A stretch of DNA of 64,000 bases, from the NCBI GenBank assembly GCA_933822405.4, contig CAKOGP040001668.1, forward strand, positions 186,001-250,000, written 5' to 3'. The notes beneath the pieces were generated by a model. The model was not told the DNA's origin, made no database searches, and saw only the letters and a list, made by a program, of their open reading frames with translations. This stretch comes from Cylindrotheca closterium. Its lineage: Eukaryota > Bacillariophyta > Bacillariophyceae > Bacillariales > Bacillariaceae. Positions 45,981 through 55,634 of the stretch are shown one piece after another; positions within the stretch are counted from its first letter, which is position 1; every line of letters begins with the position of its first letter. The position numbers and the translations under genes are program-made.

Positions 45981-46451
45981 TTCAAAAGTCGATATTTACA
46001 ACCATGGCCAACGCAGAGGATACAGTGCGATTACAGTACCTGCTGGTACCGGTACCAGCTACCATCGTTCTCTTACCCTATTGTCGGAGGTTATTCTGAA
46101 GTAATCTGGATCAAGGTTTTTAAACTGGTAGTTTGTGCTTGTACGGTACCAATCGTTCCAGCTACCATTACTGATTGTTAGAGCAAGGATAGAGTACCTG
46201 TTGTGAACTTTCGTAAAAGGTAAAAAAACCCGTGGTCCTTGGTGCCCGGTATAAATCCAGCACGACTCCATTCATAATCGAATCTGTACCTAGTACGTGT
46301 ACCATATATAAATATCACGAATACCGCAGAAGTGTTCTGCAGGACCCCCCGCAACTCGTCTATCGACCGACCGTTTCCGAATTTCACATCTCCGACTTCT
46401 AAATAGTTTTCAATACACCCCTGGGCCGGGGCATTGTTGTAGCAAAATATT

Positions 46452-46670
46452 GTTTTTGATCGGTTTCGTGTTGTAGTGACGTGTTTCGATTTCTTTGATC
46501 GGTTTCAAAATCGTTTGATCGGTTTCGTGTCGCAGTGACTTGTTTCGATTTCTTTGATCGGTTTCAAAATCATTTGATCGGTTTTGTGTCGCAGTGACTT
46601 GTTTCGATTTCTTTGATCGGTTTCGCTTGATCTGTTTCGATTTCTTTGATCGGTTTCAAAATTTCGTGAC
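46452..46670 (+). repeat. 59-bp minisatellite, block 1
   Basis: The repeat unit contains TTCGATTTCTTTGATCGG, TTTCAAAATCGTTTGATCGG and TTTCGTGTCGCAGTGACTTG. Unit starts at 46485, 46544 and 46603 are exactly 59 bp apart, then a shortened unit of 33 bp follows. TTTGATCGGTTTC itself recurs twice per unit. Confidence 0.9.
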
Positions 46671-46990
46671 ATCATTTTTAATTTTAAAAACTGCGACGTA
46701 CGATAGCCACGCATCATACTCGGATGGAGCCTTACAAGTCTCCGCATATTATCATCAAATCAGTCTCTTTCATGGACGAGCCGCCCATCAACCATCTCGT
46801 TACTCCATCGGAGATGATGGAATCTGGCCTTGCTCTGAAGGGCTACAGCGAAAGGCGAATCAAGCGTGCCAAGTTTCAAACACCACTTCAGAGTTTCTCC
46901 CTGCACTGCTGTTTGGGTGTACACCGACACGCAAATCACCAACATTGCAGGCTCAAGGATCAAGGGAGGAGTACTTGACCCTAATATTTC

Positions 46991-47386
46991 TTGATTGGAC
47001 AACTGTACTATCTACGAAAGTTCCTATCCAAAGATGAGCTGACGTCCCAGTTCGACTCCAACTATTGGGTAAGAGAGAAAGATTGTGGAACTGCCCTCGG
47101 AGATCAAGGCTACAACAGAGAGCCAAAGCACATGAGCACCTACAACACACATGACAATGCTGGTGTCAGGCCCTTCAAGAGTCGAGCTCTCAAGAGACAC
47201 GATAATTTCTACAGTCTGTTGAAGCAAAACAAGATCTTGGAGACGCGATTTCGACACAACGGAGATAGATTTGCTTCAGCTTTCGAGGCTTGTTGCGTCT
47301 TGGCTCATTATCTGATCACAAGAGAGATGTCATTATACGATATTATGATCGAGGATGCTGTAGAAACTTATGAAGGGGATAAATAG
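46991..47386 (+). pseudogene. Remnant of a DDE-type transposase
   Basis: An open frame of 131 residues ends with FYSLLKQNKILETRFRHNGD, then RFASAFEACCVLAHYLITRE. The pattern of a basic helix, FRH and a hydrophobic helix is like the C-terminal end of PIF/Harbinger-type (DDE_Tnp_4) transposases. Upstream, frames at 46594-47037 and 46724-46978 overlap in different frames, as expected if the rest of the gene is broken by indels. The catalytic DDE residues cannot be placed. It lies between the two minisatellite blocks. The call is based on pattern resemblance only. Confidence 0.4.
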
Positions 47387-47781
47387 AAACTGTCTTGAGT
47401 AGGGCCCCTAATTGTATTTACTTTGCATCTCATTCTAGTAGTCATCTTTACCCTCTTCATCTCTTGGTTCAGCATATTGAGGTAGTTCGTCTTCATCCTC
47501 ATTATTGTGATTGTCGTCTTTATCCTCTTCTTCAAGAACTATGCCATGCTGCGTTGTTGGAGGTTCTTGATTAATCTCGCATGATCTCAGCTATGGCACC
47601 TTTCCTTGGTCGAAGGTTTTTCTTCCTTGCCATTTTTCAAGGTCTGAAACTCGTATTTGTGAGGTTTGCAGTGGTCCATACGTTCAATCCTACTGTACGC
47701 TGTAACATTTGTCATCTTGAAGGATTTTGCTTTGATTGACATGATTTTCAATTTATTTCGTGACTCATTTTTTTGACTTGA

Positions 47782-47986
47782 TTCGATTTCTTTGATCGGT
47801 TTCAAAATCGTTTGATCGGTTTCTTGTCGCATTGACTTGTTTCGATTTCTTTGATCGGTTTCAAAATCGTTTGATCGGTTTCTTGTCGCATTGACTTGTT
47901 TCGATTTCTTTGATCGGTTTCAAAATCGTTTGATCGGTTTCTTGTCACAGTGACTGGTTTCGATTTCTTTGATCGGTTTCAAAAAG
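47782..47986 (+). repeat. 59-bp minisatellite, block 2
   Basis: Unit starts at 47782, 47841, 47900 and 47959 are exactly 59 bp apart. The unit is the same as in block 1 and in the same orientation, with TTTCTTGTCGCATTGACTTG in place of TTTCGTGTCGCAGTGACTTG. Copies within the block are more alike than copies between blocks. Confidence 0.92.
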
Positions 47987-48481
47987 TCGTTTTAATTTTT
48001 GAGGGGCTCCCTGCTGGCGGGGGGGGAAGACCTGTGCGTAGTAATCGCGCCCGACGCTCAAAAATCGGTGGATGGACAGACGAGTTGCGGGGAGTCCTGT
48101 GGGACTGCGACAGGAGGCGACAATTATATAAAAGTGGAAGGCGGGGAGAAAACCGACTTTCTGTGCTCCCCGTGAACACATGTTTTTGCTACCGCAATCA
48201 GTTGTCAAAAAGAGAAGTTCGTTCAAGCTCGAGCTTTCCAGCGAGCCGTCGTTGTTTCTGATTCGCTACGATTCGCTCTCATTTGTTAAAAGTATCGGAG
48301 AAAACCCCATTGGCGGTCTTTATTGGACATAATGCGGTATAATTCTGCTTGGACACAGAAATAAATAGGCCACAATCATTTAGCCGGATCAAACAAGAGT
48401 CAGCAGCAACAACAGCAACAGCACGAATTGCCAAAGCAATTTGCACGAACAAACCACAACAGATCATCAATATCAGTAACA

Positions 48482-50029
48482 ATGATGGGAACAGAAACTG
48501 GAATCATTGGGCATCTGAGAGCTGGAGGTTCTCGAAGTGGCGATGCCAGACCGCCAAGAGCCTCATCGCTGACAGCCCACCCAACACCAATTAGTTCTTT
48601 TCTTCGACAACGATCCTCAGCACAACCGAAGATGCCAATAGGGAAGCCAGCAAATCATCTCAAAATATGCTTGAAAGCTCCCTCTTTGCAGAGTCTTGGA
48701 TTGAAATCTCCGTTGCTAGGAACGCAATCGCCACTGGGGCTCACTTCCGCAAAATCAAAATTTGCATGGATGGACGAGTCGTTCCTCGGCAACCTGCGGA
48801 GATTGTTGGAAGACTCCGAGGCAATAGGCGGAGTGATGAAAGACACTGTATCATGGAAATCTAACGGTGATGCATTCACGGTTCGAGACAAGGCTATCTT
48901 TGCAACTCATGTGGCCCCCAAGTACTTTAGTATCATGAGCATCTCCACTTTTCGAATGGTGGCTCTATCATGGGGTTTCACAATCCAAGTGGATCCTTCC
49001 ACTGGCAGCGAAACTTACCAACATTGTAGATTCTTACGAAGCAGCCCATCAAAATGCCAAAATGCGACCATGCAAGAGATGAAAGATTCTACCGCTCGTC
49101 CAAGCCAAGTTGAGTCGAAAGATTCCTCAAAACAAGAAGACCCGCTACTACTTCTTGCTGCTACTGCCTCGGCTTCCAACATGACTGGTAAGCAAGAAGA
49201 AACGTCGCCCCCCAATACTGTCAGGGCAACCGAGAAAACCAAGACTAGCCCAAAGAAACAAGTTGACTCTTCGAAGCCATCGGTAGTAAAGGCACGAAGA
49301 AGCTCAATCAGCAGTGTACTCTCTGCCAGTGCTGGTCGCAGAAGCTCTCTTGGTCTCAAGCTGCCTCCTGGAAATCCTCTTCGTAGATCTTTAGATCAAC
49401 AGTTGAGTCCGTCCGAGGCCAGCTCTGCTACTCTTAAACTTCTCCAATCAAGTCGCAAGACCTTTGATAGGGTGGTAATCCCTCCCTTTTCCAGAATTCG
49501 AATGCCCTCTCAAGGTGTTGGACCACACAATCCGTTTGCAGGAGCTCCCAAGATTGGAAGCTCTTCCCTTGGAAACTCGTCTCTTGGACAGTTCGAGAAA
49601 CGAGTCCGGCTTCTCAAGGCTCAAGCTAGTCTAACATCCAGTCTTCAACTGTTGATGGAAGATCCCATTGCACCTACTCCAGACCGTTCCTTTTTGTCAA
49701 ACCTCCGAGGTATTCTGGAACATGCAGAAAAAGACCGGTTCACCCACATTGTCTCGTGGATGAAACATGGTCGTTCCTTCCGCATATACCATGAAAATGA
49801 ATTCACCCAAGTGGTCTATCCAAGATTGACCAATGGTAGCCCCCTGGCCAACGTGGAAGAGACCTTGAAGGAGTATGGATTCATCAAGCTATCCAAAGGC
49901 CGCGAAAAAGAAGCCTACTTTCATCCACTCTTTGTTCGTGATTTGCCTATGTTGGGGCGTGGGAAAGCGATACAACAGTGGAAGACAGCGGGGTGGAAGG
50001 GAGACTCCACACCCGAATTCTTTTTGTAG
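48482..50029 (+). CDS. Protein with two HSF-type DNA-binding domains
   Basis: A single exon encodes 515 residues from the first ATG (48482; a second Met follows directly). The first HSF-like domain lies at about residues 96-190: SFLGNLRRLLEDSEAIGG, then TVSWKSNGDAFTVRDKAIFA, VAPKYFSIMSISTFRMVALS and WGFTIQV. The second lies at about 403-490: SFLSNLRGILEHAEKDRFTH, IVSWMKHGRSFRIYHENEFT, VVYPRLTNGSPLANVEETLK, EYGFIKLSKGREKEAYFHPL. The linker (about 190-400) is Ser/Lys/Pro-rich. Both domains keep the winged-helix pattern but the recognition helices differ from classical HSF (no FxRQLNxYGF). A sequence-specific DNA-binding role is inferred. The upstream region carries a TATATAAAAG at 48125. It is convergent with the next gene. 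Confidence 0.82.
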   Translation: MMGTETGIIGHLRAGGSRSGDARPPRASSLTAHPTPISSFLRQRSSAQPKMPIGKPANHLKICLKAPSLQSLGLKSPLLGTQSPLGLTSAKSKFAWMDESFLGNLRRLLEDSEAIGGVMKDTVSWKSNGDAFTVRDKAIFATHVAPKYFSIMSISTFRMVALSWGFTIQVDPSTGSETYQHCRFLRSSPSKCQNATMQEMKDSTARPSQVESKDSSKQEDPLLLLAATASASNMTGKQEETSPPNTVRATEKTKTSPKKQVDSSKPSVVKARRSSISSVLSASAGRRSSLGLKLPPGNPLRRSLDQQLSPSEASSATLKLLQSSRKTFDRVVIPPFSRIRMPSQGVGPHNPFAGAPKIGSSSLGNSSLGQFEKRVRLLKAQASLTSSLQLLMEDPIAPTPDRSFLSNLRGILEHAEKDRFTHIVSWMKHGRSFRIYHENEFTQVVYPRLTNGSPLANVEETLKEYGFIKLSKGREKEAYFHPLFVRDLPMLGRGKAIQQWKTAGWKGDSTPEFFL

Positions 50030-50219
50030 AAGATTCAATGCAAGGGAATGCTAGCTGAATACATATTCTAATTTTGATACATGGGATAAATCCCCGTTGG
50101 ACTACTACTGTACATGTAGGTAGTGGGTGTGTTGTATTTTCATCAAAAACTAATTTATCCCCAGGGAACAGAATAGTTAGTTACACTGCTGTACACTATA
50201 ATTCTCTATACAGTATCGT

Positions 50220-50975
50220 CTAAATTTCCACCATATCCCTTCGTCTTCTGCCAATTCCGTGTAACGATGATCGTACTGGCTGTGGTGAGAGAGTTCCTGA
50301 TCTCAACGGTGGCGAAAGCGCATTTAGTCCCATGGATTCCCCTCGTCGAAGTGCAGGTCTTCCCTCTCGCTTGCGGTTGGTGAAAGAATCCATTTGATTT
50401 AAAAGCTGCCTAGGTGACTTGCGACCATGGGCTGTGTGCTTAGGACTGGTGCATGCAGTGGAAATATTGTTGTTGATGTAACAGTCATCATCATGATCAT
50501 AATCGTCTCCGTAAAAATCTCCCACATTGGAAGAATCTGGCAAGAACTTGTTTGCCTTTTTGATGAGCGGCATATTGCTGGCCGAGATTGTAAGGTCTTC
50601 TTCATCTTCTTCCGAAAACATAATAAAGGAAATGAAATGGGGGATTCCTTCTGAAAGCTCGGTGATTTGCGATTGGACACAGCTGCTCGAGGCAGCCTCC
50701 AATTCCTCAATCGTGGTTATTGTGGAAAAGCTGTCTCGACGAAGGGGAGGACTTGGACCGTGACAGAAAGGAGTACTGGGTAGAGTCGCAACCTTTTCTT
50801 TGGGCTTGGAAGGGACTGGTGGCTTTCCAACATGGATCTCAAGTGGACAATGCTCGTATGGCACAAAATCCAGCTTTTTCTTGTCCGGCGTCTTCCAAGG
50901 GGCTGTTGCTCTTGTTGTTGTCGCCCTTGCTTTGTCTTCCTTGGGCCCGCGGTGATTCCGAAATAGGTTGTACAT
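50220..50975 (-). CDS. Unknown basic, disordered protein
   Basis: A single exon encodes 251 residues. It begins MYNLFRNHRGPKEDKARATT and is rich in Lys, Arg, Ser and Pro. An acidic patch (FSEEDEEDLTISAS, about residues 120-134) and an Asp-rich run (GDFYGDDYDHDDDCYINNN, about 155-175) break the basic sequence. The C-terminal part carries several R-x-x-S and S-P sites (RRGESMGLNALSPPLRSGTL), possible kinase targets. No domain is recognised. The long open frame, start context and convergent position 190 bp from the double-HSF gene support a real gene. Confidence 0.6.
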   Translation of the reverse strand: MYNLFRNHRGPKEDKARATTTRATAPWKTPDKKKLDFVPYEHCPLEIHVGKPPVPSKPKEKVATLPSTPFCHGPSPPLRRDSFSTITTIEELEAASSSCVQSQITELSEGIPHFISFIMFSEEDEEDLTISASNMPLIKKANKFLPDSSNVGDFYGDDYDHDDDCYINNNISTACTSPKHTAHGRKSPRQLLNQMDSFTNRKREGRPALRRGESMGLNALSPPLRSGTLSPQPVRSSLHGIGRRRRDMVEI

Positions 50976-51528
50976 GCTGTATCATTCAGTATGTGCTTTT
51001 TGTTTGTCAAGCAAGGAAGAAAAAGCGCAAATGTTGACCGTATACCAATGCAAGGGATTTTCGGGCGTAATGCGGTTTGGTTTGGGTTTGGATGAAGTTT
51101 CCTTCGCGTTACTAGCGAAGCAATGAAAAAAGGTGGCATTCGATTGCTTCGACTGCTACGGTATGAATAGCTTCAAAAGAACTTCAACCGTGAGCAATAG
51201 AGGATTAGCAACTTCCGTCCTTTTCTGTTCTGTTCTAAAGCGTCGGCAAAAGTGGTCTTGTACGATCAGAAATGAAAATGGAGGGACGAAGAAATGAGAA
51301 AACGAATCATATTGCTGTACCGTAGATACACGTACCTGCTCTACCCTAAGATAATGTCTCACTCAGACATCAGAAGAACGAAGAAGACCCTCTACCGGTA
51401 CCGGTAGGCACACATGTAATCTGAAATCAATCAGTCTTACCCTAGTCTGTCCGCACGTCGGATCCGCCCGTCCGTCCAGAGCTCGGCTAATGCATGGAAC
51501 CTGGTGTCATGTTCAGTTATCAAACATC
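50976..51528. other. Divergent intergenic region
   Basis: It lies between the starts of the unknown protein (-) and the second PP2C (+). It contains TACCGGTACCGGTA at about 51394-51407, one of the palindrome tracts typical of gaps here. No gene is seen. Confidence 0.4.
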
Positions 51529-52770
51529 ATGAAGTGGTTTCCAAGGATACGTACAAGCGTAGGGCATTATTTTCTGTTAGTTTGTTTGCTACTTTGCCAA
51601 GCATCAACTTTAGCCCAGGAATGTCCTTCCTACGGTTGTTCATTGACACCATTGGACGTTTATTATTCGACAGAACATTATGATGCGCTTGCCATTCTCC
51701 GATCGGAGACGGCTTCTGCGGAAGAACAAAAACAAGCCTTGCACACGCTGTCACCAGCTGGAGATGATCACAAGACAACACTGACACTCAAGAGTTACAA
51801 AGGCGGAGAACCCGAGGAACAAGTCAATCAAGATGCCGCCATGGTCCACTCTCCGTTTCTTCTCGAAGGATACGAGGAACCCTCGCAATTGCTGGGAGTC
51901 TTTGATGGGCATGGAGATGGGGGTGAAATTACATCTCTGTATGCAGCCAAGACTATTCCGAAATTGTTGGCTTCCAAACTAGCCAGCATAGATTTGGAAG
52001 ACTCCGATGCCATTCAAACAGCCATTACAGAGACCTTTGTCCAAGTGGACCAAGAGGATCCAACAGAAGGGGAAGGAGGATGCACGGCCACCATGATTCT
52101 GCAATTGAATGATTTGCTGTACATTGCCAATGCTGGCGATAGTCAGTCGTTTGTGACTGTTTTCATCAAGGACGAAGCCGTTGTAGTCTACGAGAGCCGA
52201 GAAGACAAACCCGAGTTGGAAGAAGAAAAGGCACGCATTACTGAAGCTGGAGGCTATGTACACATTACTGCAGACGACTCGGATGTTCCTCGAGCATATG
52301 CTGTTCATCCAGATGGGACCATCGGGACTGGTTTGGCGATGTCTCGTTGTTTGGGAGACTGGGAAAATCAAGGGGTGATTGCCGAGCCCATTATTGATAT
52401 ACTGAACATTACAGAGGTTATTAATTCCGCCTTGGAGTATCACGAAGATGCTTGCAAGGAGAAGGATCCATCAGACCCTATGTGCCAGACGAAACTGACC
52501 CGAGACGATGTTCATATTATGGGAGCATCCGTTTCAGATGGAATCATTGACTTTATGGAGACTGGTGAGGTGGCTGATATCATGGCACCCGCTTTTTTCA
52601 CAGGGGGTTCCCGCCATCCGCACCTTGCAGCTGAGGAAGTAGTGTATACTGCTGGAATGATGTGGGATAAAGTCTACAACAACAGCTATCGCGATGACGT
52701 AACGATAGCTGCCACCAAGGTATTCGTGGGCGGCAAGACGTCTCATGAATATTCCGGTGGCGAACTGTAG
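51529..52770 (+). CDS. PP2C-family phosphatase, signal-peptide form, CPSYGC signature
   Basis: A single exon encodes 413 residues from the ATG at 51529; the frame is open to an ATG at 51490, but the later start gives a typical signal peptide (TSVGHYFLLVCLLLCQASTLA). It is followed by ECPSYGCSLTPLDVYY, close to the signature of the PP2C at 43520. The core shows NQDAAMV, LGVFDGHGDGGEI, GGCTATMILQLNDLLYIANA then GDS, AMSRCLGDWE, SVSDGIIDFM and SYRDDVTIAA. The metal-binding Asp residues are present. It should enter the secretory route or a plastid-related compartment (inference). Its stop is 48 bp from the stop of the third PP2C on the other strand. Confidence 0.9.
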   Translation: MKWFPRIRTSVGHYFLLVCLLLCQASTLAQECPSYGCSLTPLDVYYSTEHYDALAILRSETASAEEQKQALHTLSPAGDDHKTTLTLKSYKGGEPEEQVNQDAAMVHSPFLLEGYEEPSQLLGVFDGHGDGGEITSLYAAKTIPKLLASKLASIDLEDSDAIQTAITETFVQVDQEDPTEGEGGCTATMILQLNDLLYIANAGDSQSFVTVFIKDEAVVVYESREDKPELEEEKARITEAGGYVHITADDSDVPRAYAVHPDGTIGTGLAMSRCLGDWENQGVIAEPIIDILNITEVINSALEYHEDACKEKDPSDPMCQTKLTRDDVHIMGASVSDGIIDFMETGEVADIMAPAFFTGGSRHPHLAAEEVVYTAGMMWDKVYNNSYRDDVTIAATKVFVGGKTSHEYSGGEL

Positions 52771-52818
52771 TAAATAGTCTGACTTTTTCCAAAATCTTTT
52801 GCAAACTCCTATGTACTG

Positions 52819-54183
52819 CTATATTATCAACCTATGCACAGCAATGGAAATATCATCCCTGTACAATTCCATTCCAGGAGAAGTAAACCATTTGTTGGAG
52901 GATTTCCGGATCAATTCCTCTAGGCATTCTGGAAGGCTACCAGCTCTCAGCACAGTGAGACTCTTGGCAACGCGATCTGCGACTTCTTGTGGCTTTATTT
53001 CATCAAATATTCCATCTGTAGCGGCAACAACAAAGTACTGTCGATCTTTGGGCAATGCTTTCAAGTCCACGACTTCGGTTGTAGGTTCGCCACTGACACC
53101 AATCTTTTTGGCTTCAAAGTCACCAAGGGCCCGACTCATAGCTAAGGCCATTGCATTCATAGCATCAATTGGCACCAAAACTCTTGCCGAAAAGCCAGGA
53201 AAAGGAGAGTCTTCCACCATTCCTCCTGCCGCAATGATACGCTTCCTTTCTTCGGGTAAATCTGGCTTGTGTGGCTTGGTTATGTAGATGATCTTGACAT
53301 CCTTTCCGTTCTTGTCATAGCTAGCAAGAAAGGCTTGAGAGTCTCCCAAATTGGATACGTATAAGGATTTTCCATGCTTCCATATGCTAATCGCTGTACT
53401 TCCTCCAGCATTCAAGTTTCTCGGCAGAGATTTATCAACATGCAAGAAGATTTCTCTCAGACGCTTCTTGGTGTCCTCCTCGCTGAGAGTGATAGAAGAT
53501 GTCAACGAATCGAGTTCCGAGAGTTTGGCTGGGAATTCCAAGCTAGCAGAGTGCGATGTGACATGCCCCAGTTCCCCGTGTCCATCAAACAAGCCTATCC
53601 AAAAATCGTTCTTCTTCTCTGGAAATGACATCATGACCAAACGATCTTGGTTGACACTATTGTCGGTATCCATCCCGACGGCTGGTTTGAATCCTTTGCG
53701 TGTCAGGACAAAGCACATTGTCGGGTCAACGAACTTAAAATCAAGGCCCTTCATTACTATGGAAGGTGGATATTCGTTTGGTTCAAGCATTATAGTTTCT
53801 TCGTGCATCAGTGATTTGTAGGAAGGGTTCAACTCTGTGTACGGGAAATGAAGGATGGCGGCGGATTGGGAATACTGGTAGGTTCCAAGAGGTTGTTTTG
53901 TTGCCCAGATATGCCACCTCGCTTCATCTCCATCGAATGGTTTTGGAAAATCAGGAAGCAATGGTATCGTTTTGGAAGACTGTGACCTTAGAACTGCTCG
54001 CTCTTTAGTCTTTTGTACATGTATGTCTTGTCCTTTATTGGCTGTCGAATTGAAAATTGTAAGAGGACACAAAGCGATTACAATCACTATCAGCGTAACC
54101 CTTCTGGCGTCCATTCGTTTCTTTGTCTCATGTGTATCGTGAAATAGTTGAGGATGTGCTTGTTGTGGCAATTTCTTTCGCAT
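52819..54183 (-). CDS. PP2C-family phosphatase, membrane-anchored form
   Basis: A single exon encodes 454 residues. After a short basic start there is one hydrophobic segment (RRVTLIVIVIALCPLTIFN, about residues 27-45) that would act as a signal anchor. A region of about 130 residues without known domain follows (WHIWATKQPLGTYQYSQSAA). The PP2C core shows NQDRLVMMSF, IGLFDGHGELG, AGGSTAISIWKHGKSLYVSN then LGDSQAF, AMSRALGDFE, AATDGIFDEI and LYRDDISIAV. All metal-binding Asp positions are present. It lacks the CPSYGC signature of the other two but has the same NQD variant and RDD ending, so it may be a diverged member of one family. Confidence 0.9.
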   Translation of the reverse strand: MRKKLPQQAHPQLFHDTHETKKRMDARRVTLIVIVIALCPLTIFNSTANKGQDIHVQKTKERAVLRSQSSKTIPLLPDFPKPFDGDEARWHIWATKQPLGTYQYSQSAAILHFPYTELNPSYKSLMHEETIMLEPNEYPPSIVMKGLDFKFVDPTMCFVLTRKGFKPAVGMDTDNSVNQDRLVMMSFPEKKNDFWIGLFDGHGELGHVTSHSASLEFPAKLSELDSLTSSITLSEEDTKKRLREIFLHVDKSLPRNLNAGGSTAISIWKHGKSLYVSNLGDSQAFLASYDKNGKDVKIIYITKPHKPDLPEERKRIIAAGGMVEDSPFPGFSARVLVPIDAMNAMALAMSRALGDFEAKKIGVSGEPTTEVVDLKALPKDRQYFVVAATDGIFDEIKPQEVADRVAKSLTVLRAGSLPECLEELIRKSSNKWFTSPGMELYRDDISIAVHRLII

Positions 54184-54475
54184 TCTGTCTCACAACTGAA
54201 CAGACACTGAAGAGATAGATATAGATTGTTTGTTGACTGATGAGGCGGGTTTGCGGTTTGTTGTCGGTCTCCGACCACTCTGATTCAAAGACTTGGAGAA
54301 CAAGATGATACCGCCTTGCAAGAAGGAAGGTTTTAGTATCATCGTTTGGAAAGAAGCATTCATCATATGTTTTCTAGAACTAACATTATTAAAATAAAAA
54401 ATATCTACCATTTACATTGCTTCCCACTCGGAGGTTATGATCATTGCCGTAGAATTGCGCGAAAATGCCAGATTA

Positions 54476-55634
54476 TTAGAATACTGCTAAATCCGCGCTC
54501 ACTGGTTTGTCATCTGGAAAGTAAGTTTGCATGATTTTCCCTCCAATCATTCCCCCTAGCATGGAACTCATTATTCTCATTTCCGGTGCGCCATAACCCA
54601 TCAATCCAAACGTCAAGAGGATATTTGGGCAAAAGGCGCTGCCCATTCCCTTCGAGTCTACAGAAAAATTAAAGATGGGGAAGAAGAGCCAAACCACACA
54701 CCATCTAGGCACTCGATTGAGTTGAAACAAAACTGGCAGGACTTGAAGTGCGACAGTGTACGCCGCTGTGATTAACATCTCACTAAAAAAGTCCTGCGAG
54801 TATAGAACGACATGCGAGTATGAGATTTGTCACCCTTCTTCGTTTGACCATTCAGCCTGTGCCGTACTGTCCTTACCACAATCCATGGGTTCCCTCCCTC
54901 TGCATATTGAATGGTCCCAAGTGCAATTTCTATCATGTCGTTTGCAAGCACCCGCCGTAGAGACATGCTCAGCAAAAATGTAACGAGGACATGGACTGGG
55001 AGCAGTGACAAGAACTCCCAAAGTCTTTATCGTTTGCAGCACATGACAGCATAGGTCAGCTAAATTCTCAGGAAAACATCGCATCTAAATTCTCTTTGTA
55101 ACACTCACCGTATCCTTCCCAGAACATAGTCACTAGCCCTAGTAGGTATGTTTGGGATCATTTGGGTCTTGTCCCGAATCCACAACAATAATCTGCATAT
55201 AGTAGATGAAATAAGTGAGCAAAAAGTTGACATGAGCTACGTTTTTCGAGTCAAACTTACATGGGGTTTGCAAAAATAAACCCGGGAGCTTGGAGTGTCA
55301 GAACTTTGGAGGGCATTAACGACAAGGCCCAACTTGAGACGATGGATGAGATTTTCAGCAGTTCTAGTTTGATTCCTGTCATCTCCCGGCTGCTTCCTGC
55401 GGTATAGTGCCAGAAATATTCCGGCATTGTATTATTATCTCTATACGCAGCAAGATCGTATAGAAAACGGATCAATACTCGGGCAGCAAAGGCCATACAG
55501 AGCCATAGATAAACGCCTCGAATTTCCTGAATCCATAACGATACCATTTTTTTCTTCCATCCTGGCTTTTCTGCATTGGATTTTTCCTTAACCCTGACCT
55601 TCTTCTTCTTTACAAAGCTCTTGTTGAATATCAT
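54476..55634 (-). CDS. Divergent multi-span membrane protein, weakly aquaporin-like
   Basis: Four exons (55634-55261, 55192-55109, 55024-54877, 54793-54476) with introns of 68, 84 and 83 bp give 307 residues. All junctions keep the frame. I count five or six hydrophobic helices, for example GVYLWLCMAFAARVLIRFLY, LLPVHVLVTFLLSMSL and WCVVWLFFPIFNFSV. PGFIFANPILLLW and GMGSAFCPNILLTFG occupy places where major intrinsic proteins carry their two NPA half-helices, so a very divergent aquaporin-like protein is possible. This is a weak resemblance. The N terminus is strongly basic (KKKKVRVKEKSNAEKPGWKKK). The end (PDDKPVSADLAVF) is short and polar. Confidence 0.6.

Larger units (their letters stand above)
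46340..48099. mobile_element. Candidate decayed DNA transposon
   Basis: A 34-bp segment at 46340-46373 is matched at 29 of 34 positions, without gaps, by the reverse complement of 48066-48099; both share GACGAGTTGCGGGG. Between them lie two blocks of a 59-bp minisatellite near the ends and an open frame (46991-47386) that resembles the end of a DDE transposase. Ends, internal repeats and frame together suggest a relic of a TIR DNA transposon. I could not identify target-site duplications, and the inverted pair could instead be a copied promoter segment, because both copies lie near a TATA-rich stretch. Confidence 0.45.
44789..48481. other. Repeat-rich intergenic region of 3.7 kb
   Basis: This is the largest non-genic stretch here. 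In order it holds a cluster of degenerate GGCGAACAAG repeats (45032-45980), many TACCGGTA/GGTACC palindromes, a candidate relic DNA transposon (46340-48099) with two blocks of a 59-bp minisatellite, and the leader of the double-HSF gene. A TATATAAAAG at 48125-48134 lies beyond the element and could be a TATA box about 350 bp before the HSF start codon. The phrase GCGAACGATGGACGTACCA, or nearly so, occurs twice (about 44920 and 45645). Confidence 0.6.

Noticed and set aside
45533..46747. Several frames of 60-104 residues in the repeat-rich gap
   Set aside because: They coincide with degenerate repeats and GGTACC tracts and change frame from copy to copy, so they are not genes.
46452..47986. 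CRISPR array
   Set aside because: The repeats are contiguous 59-bp minisatellite units without unique spacers, in a eukaryotic genome.
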